Assembly: GCF_008642315.1 (NCBI RefSeq)
Contig: NZ_CP029192.1
Span: 1,178,001 to 1,242,000 of the forward strand
Length of the DNA: 64,000 bases
Direction of reading: 5' to 3'
Source of the DNA: Streptomyces venezuelae
GTDB taxonomy: Bacteria > Actinomycetota > Actinomycetes > Streptomycetales > Streptomycetaceae
Part shown: positions 33,716 to 41,480 of the stretch, one piece after another
How the letters are laid out: every line of letters starts with the position of its first letter
Position numbering within the stretch: the stretch's first letter is position 1
Notes under the pieces: generated by a model
Seen by the model: the letters and a program-made list of their open reading frames with translations, nothing else
Told to the model about the DNA's origin: nothing
Databases searched by the model: none
Made by a program: the position numbers and the translations under genes

Positions 33716-35517
33716 GCAGGTTCTCCTTCATCGTGTACGGCGGGTGCGCCCTTTTTCTCGGCGGCGACCCAGAAGCGGATGCTCTCGACGAGCACCACGA
33801 GTGCCACGGCCACGGCGAGTGCCGTGAGCGCGACGGTGAAATCGGTGGTGGACAGCAGGGTGGCGGCCAGCGCGACCACGAGGGTCCTGCCTTCTTGGCC
33901 GCCGATCGCCCGCACCAGCCGGCGCGGGGGCGCACCGGCGCCGCCCTTGATGCGGTACACCGTGTCGTAGTGATGGTAGGCGACCGCCGACACCAGCCCG
34001 AAAGCCGCGGGCAGCGCCCCGTTCACATCGGCTTTCGCCGCCAGTACCAGGACCGTGCCGTACTCGGCGGCGCGGAAGAACGGCGGGACCAGCCAGTCCA
34101 GGGGGGCCTTGAGCGGCCGCGCGAGCGCGAGACCGGACAGGACCACGTACACGACCGCGGCGACGACGACCCACGGGCTGCCGTAGGAGGTGAACGCGGC
34201 GACCGCCACGATCGCGGCGCCGCCGACGAAGGCGAGCACGGGTGCGGGCAGGAAGCGCCCGCGGCGGCCGAGGGCGGCGAAGGCCGAGCCGAGCGTGCCG
34301 TTGTCGGCGAGGTCGGCGAGGGCGTGGGCGGCGCGGTCGGTGCGGGTCGCCTTGCGGGTCAGCGAGCGCAGGACGCGTCCGGCGGTGGTGTAGCAGGCGG
34401 CGAGCGCGCAGCCGATGATCAGGACGACGAGGGTGATGCGCGGGGTGGTGACCGCGGTGAGCACGGCGATCATCGCCCAGCGCTCGCCGATGGGCAGCAC
34501 TATCATCCGGCGCAGCCAGACCGTCCAGCCGACGCTGTCGAGCTTGTCCGAAAGGGCGGCGGTGGGGCTGGTGTTGGCGGTCGCGTCGTGGTTCGCCTCG
34601 TTGAAGGAGAAGTCCACGACGTGACGGCACGTTTGGAGGACCATCGCGCCGAGGGCAAGGGCCCAGACGTCGTCGCCGTTCGCGTTGGCCGCGCCGAGCG
34701 CGAGACCCGCGTAGTACGCGTACTCCTTGGCGCGGTCGAACGTCGCGTCCAGCCAGGCGCCGAGCGTCGAGTACTGCAGGGAGTAGCGGGCGAGCTGGCC
34801 GTCCGTGCAGTCGAGGACGAAGGAGAGGAGCAGCAGCACGCCGGCCGCGACGAAGCCGCCGCGCGTCCCGGTCGCCGCGCAGCCCGCCGCGATCAGGGCG
34901 GTGAGCAGCGAGGCGGTGGTGACCTGGTTCGGGGTGAGGCCGCGGCGTGCGCACCAGCGGGCGATGTAGCGCGAGTACGGGGAGATGCAGTACGTCGTGA
35001 AGAAGCCGTCCCGCGACTTCACCGCGGTGCGCAGGCGTACGGCTTCGTCGTCGACGGCGGCGACGGCCTGACGTGCCTCGTTCCGCGCCTGCGGGTCGTC
35101 GGGCACGGTGGCGACGAGGGTGCCGAGGTCGGGACGGTGCACGTCCGTCGTGCCGGACTCCAGGGCCGTGGCGATGTCGTCGGGGAGGGCGTCGTGGGTG
35201 ACGACACCGCCCGTGGTGGTGGCCGTCGCCCGCAGCGCGCGCGTCAGCTCCGTGCGGGCCTCCGGCTTGGCCGCGACGGCGCCGGGCACCGCGGAGGCGG
35301 GGAAGCGGGGGTCGGTCAGGCCGAGGCGCAGCGCGTGGACGTGTCCGACGAAGCGTGCGTCGACGACCGCGACCCGCTGGTCGCCCGGCACGGCCGCGAG
35401 CAGCGACTCGGCGTCCGCCGCGTCGGAGGCGACCCGCACGTCGAAGCCGAGGGACCGCAGATCGCCTTCGAGCGGCGACCCGGGGACCGGCTGTCCGGTG
35501 AGGATGGCGGTCGACAG
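33712..35517 (-). CDS. CDP-alcohol phosphotransferase with DUF5941-like domain
   Basis: About 601 aa. The N-terminal about 130 residues are a soluble alpha/beta region recalling a degenerate nucleotidyltransferase. The middle holds a complete CDP-alcohol phosphotransferase signature, DCTDGQLAR..G-x3-D-x3-D (AWLDATFD), in a membrane domain. The C-terminal about 200 residues add further membrane spans (DUF5941-like). Archaeal inositol-phosphate synthases show a related NTP-transferase/CDP-alcohol fusion. The start is placed at CTG 35517, because AAGGAG lies 9 nt before it and the next standard start (GTG 35439) has no SD. First gene of the operon. Confidence 0.82.
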   Translation of the reverse strand: MSTAILTGQPVPGSPLEGDLRSLGFDVRVASDAADAESLLAAVPGDQRVAVVDARFVGHVHALRLGLTDPRFPASAVPGAVAAKPEARTELTRALRATATTTGGVVTHDALPDDIATALESGTTDVHRPDLGTLVATVPDDPQARNEARQAVAAVDDEAVRLRTAVKSRDGFFTTYCISPYSRYIARWCARRGLTPNQVTTASLLTALIAAGCAATGTRGGFVAAGVLLLLSFVLDCTDGQLARYSLQYSTLGAWLDATFDRAKEYAYYAGLALGAANANGDDVWALALGAMVLQTCRHVVDFSFNEANHDATANTSPTAALSDKLDSVGWTVWLRRMIVLPIGERWAMIAVLTAVTTPRITLVVLIIGCALAACYTTAGRVLRSLTRKATRTDRAAHALADLADNGTLGSAFAALGRRGRFLPAPVLAFVGGAAIVAVAAFTSYGSPWVVVAAVVYVVLSGLALARPLKAPLDWLVPPFFRAAEYGTVLVLAAKADVNGALPAAFGLVSAVAYHHYDTVYRIKGGAGAPPRRLVRAIGGQEGRTLVVALAATLLSTTDFTVALTALAVAVALVVLVESIRFWVAAEKKGAPAVHDEGEPA

Positions 35518-35819
35518 ACGAACTCACTCCTTGAGTACCGGCGCGGCTCGCGCCGGGCACATGCGTAAGGGGAGCGCCCCCGGGCCCATGGCGGCCGGGC
35601 GGCACGTCGGCTGAGGCTATCGGATGATGGGAAGCGGGCGTTCATCACCCGTTCACGCCCCGATAAGAGGGGCCTGCGAGGGCCTCGGCCTTCGCGATCA
35701 TCATGGTGGATGGGGGGCCGCGCCCACAAACCGCGCCCCCGTCGGTGCCCGGCTTGCCCGATTGACGGTCACATGCCCGTGCGGGGCTGCGGCCGGGAGG
35801 TCGCTTAGGGTGGGCGCCC
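35518..35819. promoter_or_regulatory. Divergent intergenic region, polyol-phosphate operon and galE
   Basis: 302 bp. It must hold the promoter of the leftward seven-gene operon and that of galE. TAGGGT at 35806-35811 ends 8 nt before the galE ATG, as in leaderless Streptomyces genes. TTGACG at 35762-35767 has no partner at the correct distance. AAGGAG for the leftward gene is at 35524-35529. No ORF recognised. Confidence 0.4.
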
Positions 35820-36803
35820 ATGACATGGCTGATCACAGGCGGAGCGGGTTACATCGGGGCACATGTGGCGCGGGTCATGGCCGGTGCCGGGGAGGACGTC
35901 GTCGTCCTGGACGACATCTCCTCGGGAGTCCCGCGGCGGCTGCCCGCGGACATGGCCCTCGTGAAGGGTTCCTCGCTGGACGGGGACCTGCTGCGCCGGG
36001 TCTTCGCCGAGTACGGCGTCACGGGTGTGGTGCATCTCGCGGCCCGCAAGCAGGTCGGGGAGTCGGTGGAGCAGCCGCTGCGCTACTACCGGGAGAACGT
36101 GGGCGGCCTCACGACGCTGCTCGACGCGGTGGCCGAGGCGGGCATCAAGCGCTTCGTGTTCTCCTCGTCGGCCGCGGTGTACGGCAATCCGCCGGACGCC
36201 GAGCTGGTGGGCGAGGACACGCCGTGCGTTCCGGTCAGTCCCTACGGGGAGACGAAGCTCGCCGGTGAGTGGCTGGTGCGGGCGGCGGGGCGGGCGCACG
36301 GCATCGGGACGGTGTGCCTGCGCTACTTCAACGTGGCGGGCGCGGCGGCGCCGGAGCTCGCGGACACCGGCGTCTTCAACGTGATCCCGATGGTCTTCGA
36401 CCGGCTGCGGCGCGACGAGTCGCCGCGGATCTTCGGCGACACGCACCCGACGCCGGACGGCACGTGTGTCCGTGACTACGTCCACGTCTCCGACCTCGCC
36501 GAGGCCCACCTGGCGGCCGCCCGCAGGCTCGCGGAGGGCGCCGAGGGCGATCTGACGGTGAACATCGGCCGGGGGCAAGGTGTCTCCGTACGCGAACTGA
36601 TCACGGTCATCGGCGAGGTGAGCGGGGATGCCCGTCCCGCGCTCGTCGAGCCGGCCCGCGCGGGCGACTCGCCGCGTGCCGTGGCCGATGCCCGTCTCGC
36701 GGCGGCGGAGCTCGGCTGGACGGCGCGGCGCGGGGTGCGCGAGATGGTCGAGTCGGCGTGGGCGGGATGGTGTCTGCACCACCCGGACGCGCGCCGCGGC
36801 TGA
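35820..36803 (+). CDS. galE: UDP-glucose 4-epimerase
   Basis: 327 aa extended short-chain dehydrogenase: NAD-binding ITGGAGYIGAHVARVM at residues 3-18, the catalytic Y-x3-K in SPYGETKLAGEW, SSSAAVYGNP before it, and RYFNVAGAA after. It interconverts UDP-glucose and UDP-galactose. Being next to the glycopolymer operon, it may supply a sugar donor, but galE also has housekeeping roles. Probably leaderless, with a -10-like TAGGGT 8 nt upstream and no SD. Confidence 0.9.
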   Translation: MTWLITGGAGYIGAHVARVMAGAGEDVVVLDDISSGVPRRLPADMALVKGSSLDGDLLRRVFAEYGVTGVVHLAARKQVGESVEQPLRYYRENVGGLTTLLDAVAEAGIKRFVFSSSAAVYGNPPDAELVGEDTPCVPVSPYGETKLAGEWLVRAAGRAHGIGTVCLRYFNVAGAAAPELADTGVFNVIPMVFDRLRRDESPRIFGDTHPTPDGTCVRDYVHVSDLAEAHLAAARRLAEGAEGDLTVNIGRGQGVSVRELITVIGEVSGDARPALVEPARAGDSPRAVADARLAAAELGWTARRGVREMVESAWAGWCLHHPDARRG

Positions 36804-36816
36804 TCGCTGCCGCGCC

Positions 36817-36869
36817 CTGACCTGCGCCCGCTCCCCCAGTCGGCAACCGTTGCCATTTTCGCAGGTCAG
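36817..36869. promoter_or_regulatory. Nested inverted repeats between galE and the CDF exporter
   Basis: Outer perfect 10-bp arms CTGACCTGCG (36817-36826) and CGCAGGTCAG (36860-36869) enclose an inner dyad GGCAAC-C-GTTGCC (36842-36854). It may be a galE terminator, or an operator or RNA switch for the metal exporter. Confidence 0.45.
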
Positions 36870-36982
36870 CGCAGTGATAACGGTGTTCAGTGCCGCGTTG
36901 CCAGATACCCCCCACCCGTAGTTCACTGTGGTCCCGCGACCAGCGGACAGCACACCGACGACGCATGCGGGAGGGCGGCTCC

Positions 36983-37921
36983 ATGGGGGCTGGGCACGAT
37001 CACGGACACCTGCACGGAGCCCCGGCGACGGGGACGGCGGCCAACGCCCACAAGGGGCGGCTCCGCATCGCTCTCACCATCACGGTCACGGTCATGCTGG
37101 CCCAGATCGTGGGTGGGCTGATGGCGGACTCGCTCGCGCTGGTCGCGGACTCGGCGCACATGGCGACGGATGCGCTGGGCCTCGGCATGGCGCTGCTCGC
37201 GATCCACTTCGCGAACAGGCCGCCGACCCAGAACCGCACCTTCGGCTATGCCCGCGCCGAGATCCTCGCGGCACTCGCCAACTGCCTGCTGCTGCTCGGC
37301 GTGGGCGGGTACGTGCTGTACGAGGCGGTCCAGCGGTTCGTCACCCCCGCGGAGACCGAGGGCGGCCTCGCCCTCTGGTTCGGCGTCTTCGGGCTCGTCG
37401 CGAACATGATCTCGCTCTCGCTGCTCATGCGCGGCCAGAAGGAGAGCCTCAACGTCCGCGGCGCGTTCCTGGAGGTCGTCGCGGACACCCTCGGCTCGCT
37501 CACGGTCATCGTCGCCTCGGTCCTGATCATGCTCACGGGCTGGCAGGCCGCCGACCCGATCGCCTCGCTCGTCATCGGCGTCATGATCGTCCCGCGTACG
37601 GTCAAGCTCCTGCAGGAGACCCTGAATGTACTCCTGGAGTCGGCACCCAAGGGCGTCGACATGGCGGAGGTGCGGGCGCACATGCTCGACCTGCCGGGCG
37701 TGGAGGAGGTCCACGACCTGCACGCCTGGACGATCACGTCGGGCATGCCGGTCCTCTCCGCCCACGTCGTGGTGAGTTCCTGGGCCCTCGACGCGACCGG
37801 CCACGAGAAGATGCTGCACGAGCTCCAGGGCTGCCTCGGCGACCACTTCGACGTCGAGCACTGCACGTTCCAGCTGGAGCCGAGCGGCCACGCGGAACAC
37901 GAGGCGAAGCTCTGCCACTGA
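36983..37921 (+). CDS. Cation diffusion facilitator (CzcD/ZitB-like) metal exporter
   Basis: 312 aa CDF transporter, six membrane spans plus cytosolic C-terminal domain. It has a His-rich N-terminus (GHDHGHLHG). The transport site in TM2 is H59-x3-D63 (ADSAHMATD). In TM5 the expected H-x3-D reads E164-VVA-D168, so one ligand is changed from His to Glu. That residue tunes metal choice in the family, so zinc specificity should not be assumed. ATG 36983 has GGGAGGG 8 nt upstream. Confidence 0.88.
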   Translation: MGAGHDHGHLHGAPATGTAANAHKGRLRIALTITVTVMLAQIVGGLMADSLALVADSAHMATDALGLGMALLAIHFANRPPTQNRTFGYARAEILAALANCLLLLGVGGYVLYEAVQRFVTPAETEGGLALWFGVFGLVANMISLSLLMRGQKESLNVRGAFLEVVADTLGSLTVIVASVLIMLTGWQAADPIASLVIGVMIVPRTVKLLQETLNVLLESAPKGVDMAEVRAHMLDLPGVEEVHDLHAWTITSGMPVLSAHVVVSSWALDATGHEKMLHELQGCLGDHFDVEHCTFQLEPSGHAEHEAKLCH

Positions 37922-38045
37922 CACCCCCGGCGCCGAGAACACGGTCCTGATGCAGGTCCGCATCGTGGTGGCGAACAGCTTCGCGGACGGGTGGCCGGAC
38001 GATGTTAAAGTGAACGGAGTTTCTTGAGTCCTTGGAGGTGGGTTG

Positions 38046-38114
38046 ATGACTGTCGTGGTCTGCGCTGCTCCGCGCGGCGACACGTGCATCCCCACTTTCC
38101 GGGCGCGCGTCTGA
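38046..38114 (+). CDS. 22-codon leader peptide-like ORF
   Basis: A complete small ORF, 22 aa, beginning MTVVVCAAPR and containing two cysteines, an RG pair and an Arg-rich end. GGAGG lies 7 nt before its ATG, a better SD than that of the following gene, and it ends 78 nt before the methyltransferase start. It is too short for automatic callers. Its place, SD and the possible SD-masking pair around it suggest a regulatory leader peptide, not a stable protein. I do not recognise the peptide. Confidence 0.45.
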   Translation: MTVVVCAAPRGDTCIPTFRARV

Positions 38115-38119
38115 CTTCG

Positions 38120-38155
38120 CGTACGGCACTCGTACTCTTCGTACGTCTCTCGTAC
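38120..38155 (+). repeat. Four phased CGTAC repeats
   Basis: CGTAC occurs at 38120, 38131, 38140 and 38151, spaced 11, 9 and 11 bp, so all copies face about the same side of the helix. Flanking GCGTACG and CGTACGC extend the symmetry. A regulator-binding array or RNA element in the leader of the methyltransferase-GNAT gene is possible. Confidence 0.45.
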
Positions 38156-38192
38156 GCGCGGTCCGCGGGTCCTTCACTCAAGGATTTCCACG

Positions 38193-39449
38193 TTGACTGA
38201 CAACACTTCCCTTCACCGCGCCTTCTTCGCCCTGCACCACGGGCTTCCGCGGCAGGGTCCCGGCTCCGACGACACCACCCGGCGGCTGCTCTCCCTCGTG
38301 GGTGCGCTGCCCGAGCGGCCGCGCGTGCTCGACCTGGGCTGCGGCCCCGGCCGGTCCGCGCTCCTGCTCGCCGCCGAGGCCGGCGCCGAGGTGACCGCCG
38401 TCGACCTCCACGAGCCGTTCCTCGACGAGCTCCGGGCCGCGGCCGAGGCCCGCGGGCTCGCCGGGTCGATCACCGCCGTCAACGCCGACATGGGTGAACT
38501 CCCCCATCCGGACGGTTCGTTCGACCTCGTCTGGGCGGAGAGCTCGGCGTACGGCATCGGCTTCGACACCGCGCTGCGCTCCTGGCGGCGCCTGCTCGCC
38601 CCTGGCGGGGCGCTCGTGCTCACCGAGTGCGAGTGGACGAGCGCCGAGCCGTCCGCCACCGCCCGCGCCTTCTGGGAGCGGCACTACACGCTGCGCACCG
38701 GCGAGGAGAACGTGCGGGCGGCGACCGGCGCCGGGTACTCCGTGCTCGGCGTGCACCCGCAGCCCGAGTCCGACTGGGAGGAGTACTACGGCCCGCTGGC
38801 CGCCCGCGCGGACGCGGCGGACCCGGGCGCGCCCGGCATGGCGGAGGCGCTCGCCGCCACCCGCGAGGAGCTCGCGATGCGGCGCGAGCACGGCGCCGAG
38901 TACGGCTACACCGGGTACGTGCTGCGGCCCGTGGACTCCTGGCCCACCCGCCCGGAGACCTCGGCCGACGTCCCCGCCGTGCGCGCCGTGAACGCCGCCG
39001 CCTTCGGGACGGAGGCGGAGGCCGACCTCGTCGACGCGCTGCGCACGGACCCGGAGGCATGGCTGCCCGGTCTGTCGTACGTCGCGGAGGCGCCCGACGG
39101 CTCGGTGGCCGCGCATGCGCTGATCACCCGCTGCCGGGTGGGCGGGGCTCCCGCGCTGGCCCTCGCGCCCGTCGCCACCCTGCCCGAGCACCAGGGGTCG
39201 GGGGCCGGTTCGGCGGTCGTGCATGCCGTGCTCGACGCGGCACGCGCGCGTGGGGAGCGGATCGTCCTCGTCCTCGGGCATCCCTCGTACTACCCGAGGT
39301 TCGGTTTCAAGCCCGCTTCCGGGTACGGAATCCGGCCGGGCTTCGAGGTCCCGGACGAGGCGATGATGGCTCTGGCCCTGCACGGATCCGACGATTCCGC
39401 ACAACTGCCGCGGGGCACGATCACCTATCCGGCCACCTTCGGGGTCTGA
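38193..39449 (+). CDS. Class I methyltransferase fused to a GNAT acetyltransferase
   Basis: 418 aa two-domain protein. Residues about 40-190 are an SAM-dependent methyltransferase (motif I RVLDLGCGPGRSALLLA, then VTAVDLHEPF and NADMGELPHPDGSFDLVW). Residues about 255-415 are a GNAT domain of YhbS type, with the acetyl-CoA loop PEHQGSGAGSAVV. The substrate is unknown; a small molecule modified by both methyl and acetyl groups, or two functions tied together, would fit. The start is TTG 38193 with AAGGA 8 nt upstream. It is preceded by a leader-like ORF, and no break suggests a sequencing fusion. Confidence 0.85.
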   Translation: MTDNTSLHRAFFALHHGLPRQGPGSDDTTRRLLSLVGALPERPRVLDLGCGPGRSALLLAAEAGAEVTAVDLHEPFLDELRAAAEARGLAGSITAVNADMGELPHPDGSFDLVWAESSAYGIGFDTALRSWRRLLAPGGALVLTECEWTSAEPSATARAFWERHYTLRTGEENVRAATGAGYSVLGVHPQPESDWEEYYGPLAARADAADPGAPGMAEALAATREELAMRREHGAEYGYTGYVLRPVDSWPTRPETSADVPAVRAVNAAAFGTEAEADLVDALRTDPEAWLPGLSYVAEAPDGSVAAHALITRCRVGGAPALALAPVATLPEHQGSGAGSAVVHAVLDAARARGERIVLVLGHPSYYPRFGFKPASGYGIRPGFEVPDEAMMALALHGSDDSAQLPRGTITYPATFGV

Positions 39450-39568
39450 CCCCGCTCCGTGTGTCCCGCCGCGCCCCGGCGCGGCGGGACATGCGGATCC
39501 CGGAAGTGCCCGAGGTGTCCGGAACGTACGGCAGACTTGGGGTTCGAAGACCGAAGAGAAGGATGCGT

Positions 39569-40162
39569 ATGCCGATCACACCTGCCACCGCGGCGACCAG
39601 CCCGTCGAACGGCACCGGAGAAGCGATCTTGCTCGAACTCGTCGACGAGGACGGCAGGACGATCGGCACAGCGGAGAAACTCTCCGCGCATCAGGCGCCC
39701 GGGCAGCTGCACCGGGCGTTCTCCGTCTTCCTCTTCGACGAGCAGGGCCGTCTGCTGCTCCAGCAGCGCGCCCTCGGCAAGTACCACTCCCCCGGGGTCT
39801 GGTCGAACACGTGCTGCGGGCACCCCTACCCGGGTGAGGCCCCGTTCGCGGCGGCGGCCCGGCGCACGTACGAGGAGCTCGGGGTCTCGCCGTCGCTGCT
39901 CGCCGAGGCGGGCACGGTGCGCTACAACCACCCGGACCCGGAGTCGGGGCTCGTGGAGCAGGAGTTCAACCACCTGTTCGTGGGCATGGTGCAGTCGCCG
40001 CTGCGGCCCGACCCGGACGAGATCGGCGACACCGCCTTCGTCACGGCGGCGGAGCTCGCCGAGCGGCACGCGAAGGACCCGTTCTCCGCGTGGTTCATGA
40101 CCGTGCTCGACGCGGCGCGGCCCGCGGTCAAGGAGCTGACGGGCCCCTCCGCGGGCTGGTAG
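39569..40162 (+). CDS. idi: Isopentenyl-diphosphate delta-isomerase type 1
   Basis: 197 aa Nudix-fold IDI-1. It interconverts IPP and DMAPP, feeding prenyl-PP synthases such as the hopanoid one in this window. The catalytic Cys is in NTCCGHPYPGE and the catalytic Glu region is EQEFNHLF, with a Nudix-like RRTYEELGV helix. ATG 39569 is chosen (AAGGA 5 nt upstream); ATG 39563 would touch its own SD. Its stop is 11 bp from the stop of the convergent ATPase-domain gene. Confidence 0.95.
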   Translation: MPITPATAATSPSNGTGEAILLELVDEDGRTIGTAEKLSAHQAPGQLHRAFSVFLFDEQGRLLLQQRALGKYHSPGVWSNTCCGHPYPGEAPFAAAARRTYEELGVSPSLLAEAGTVRYNHPDPESGLVEQEFNHLFVGMVQSPLRPDPDEIGDTAFVTAAELAERHAKDPFSAWFMTVLDAARPAVKELTGPSAGW

Positions 40163-40173
40163 CCGGCGAGGCG

Positions 40174-40650
40174 TCAGCCGCCGTGGGGCTTCAGGGGCAG
40201 GGCCGCCCAGATGACCTTGCCCCCGCTCGCGGTGTGCTCGACGTCGCATGCACCGCCCGCCTCGGCGGTGATCTCCCGTACGAGGAGGAGTCCACGCCCG
40301 CCCGTCTGCGCGTGGTCCGCCACCAGGGCGGTCGGGCGGTAGGGGTGGTTGTCCTCGACGGAGACCCGCACCCACTCGGCGCCGACCGCGACCTCCACCG
40401 CGAGCATCGGCGACAGCAGGGCCGCATGGCGCACCGCGTTGGTCACCAGCTCGGAGACGATGAGCAGCAGCCCCTGGACGAGGTCGTCCGGCGCCGGTAC
40501 GCCCTGCCGGGCCAGCAGGTCGCGCACCGCGTGCCGGGCCTGGGGGACGGAGGCGTCCACGGCGGGGGCGGTGAAGCGCCACACCCCCTCGTACGGCACC
40601 GATCCGCCGCTCCGTGGGAGTGGGCACGGCCCTCTCCCGTCGTTCCCCAT
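40174..40650 (-). CDS. RsbW-like ATP-binding (anti-sigma type) protein
   Basis: About 158 aa, a stand-alone GHKL ATPase domain: LLLIVSELVTNAVRHA as N box, SVEDNHP as G1-like box, GGRGLLLVREIT as G2. This class is abundant in Streptomyces and includes anti-sigma factor kinases; most have no known partner and no sigma or anti-anti-sigma gene is adjacent. ATG 40650 is used; an in-frame GTG at 40686 would add 12 residues and neither has a good SD. Confidence 0.82.
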   Translation of the reverse strand: MGNDGRGPCPLPRSGGSVPYEGVWRFTAPAVDASVPQARHAVRDLLARQGVPAPDDLVQGLLLIVSELVTNAVRHAALLSPMLAVEVAVGAEWVRVSVEDNHPYRPTALVADHAQTGGRGLLLVREITAEAGGACDVEHTASGGKVIWAALPLKPHGG

Positions 40651-40779
40651 CGTCCGGTCGCCGCCCTCGCGCTCGATTGTCGCCACACCACGAGTGTTGG
40701 GAACGCTCTCGCCCGGACCGCTCCACTGACCAGAAGTCAGCGACTATCGACGCGATTTGACCGCCTGGGTCGGACGCCG

Positions 40780-41412
40780 TCAGTTGTCCGACTGGTCCTG
40801 CCCGCCCTGCCCTGAAGGGTTCGCCTTCAAGTGTTCTTCAGGTTGTACGAGACTGACGATGCGTCGCCCGCCGATGCCGGTGGCGATCAGGCCGAGGCCG
40901 TCGAAGAGCAGTGCCAGGGAGAAGAAGCAGCCGATCACGTACTGGCTGCTGCTGGGCCACCCCGCGAGGACCAGGATGCCGATCAGCAGGCCGAAGGCTC
41001 CCTGCAGGAGCGTCAGGGCGAACTGCGGGCCGCGTACCACCAGGCTGCCGACCAGCCGGAAGACCCCGCCGGTCAGGAAGAGCAGCGCCGCGAACATGGT
41101 CAGCGCCTCCGCCGCCACGTCGGGCCGGCGGATGACGACGACGCCCGCGGCGAGGTTCAGCGCGGCGACCACGACGCCCAGCCAGAAGAAGCTGGTGCCC
41201 CGTGACTGGACGGCGTGCAGCAGGCCGACGACGCCGCCGATGAGCAGCAGCCAGCCGAACAGGAGCATCGAGGTCAGCGTGGCGACACCGGCGTAGACGA
41301 GGCCGACGAGCCCGGCGACGGCGAGGATCACGCCGAGCAGGGCGAGCCAGCCGAAGCTGCGGCTGACCGTCCTGGCCTCCGAGGTCGCTGTGTCGTCCCT
41401 GGGTCCGGCCAT
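40780..41412 (-). CDS. HdeD-family (DUF308) membrane protein
   Basis: 210 aa, six predicted membrane helices arranged as three repeated hairpins (e.g. FGWLALLGVILAVAGLVGLV, LLFGWLLLIGGVVGLLHAV), the layout of HdeD/DUF308 proteins, which in E. coli are linked to acid resistance. The C-terminal about 25 residues are polar and Gly/Gln-rich. Role in Streptomyces unknown. Divergent from the enoyl-CoA hydratase gene across 68 bp. Confidence 0.85.
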   Translation of the reverse strand: MAGPRDDTATSEARTVSRSFGWLALLGVILAVAGLVGLVYAGVATLTSMLLFGWLLLIGGVVGLLHAVQSRGTSFFWLGVVVAALNLAAGVVVIRRPDVAAEALTMFAALLFLTGGVFRLVGSLVVRGPQFALTLLQGAFGLLIGILVLAGWPSSSQYVIGCFFSLALLFDGLGLIATGIGGRRIVSLVQPEEHLKANPSGQGGQDQSDN

Positions 41413-41467
41413 CGGCGTCTCCCTCTCGCTCGGCCCCCTTCTTGATCGTACGTTCGAGGCGTGCGGA

Positions 41468-41480
41468 TAGCATCCGGCGC
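41468..41480 (+). promoter_or_regulatory. Leaderless -10 of the enoyl-CoA hydratase gene
   Basis: TAGCAT (41468-41473) with 7 nt to the ATG at 41481 and no SD: the standard layout of leaderless Streptomyces transcripts. TTGATC at 41442-41447 is a possible but distant -35 (20 bp). Confidence 0.45.

Larger units (their letters stand above)
38023..38182 (+). promoter_or_regulatory. Possible attenuator pairing upstream of the methyltransferase-GNAT gene
   Basis: CTTGAGT (38023-38029), just before the leader ORF ribosome binding site, is perfectly complementary to ACTCAAG (38176-38182), which includes the start of the SD of the methyltransferase gene. Pairing would hide that SD; translation of the small ORF between them could alter it. 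Between them lie four CGTAC repeats. Hypothesis only. Confidence 0.35.

Noticed and set aside
28445..35517. Phosphonate biosynthesis cluster
   Set aside because: Nucleotidyltransferase, Fe-ADH and CDP-alcohol transferase occur in phosphonolipid pathways, but no PEP mutase or phosphonopyruvate decarboxylase is present.
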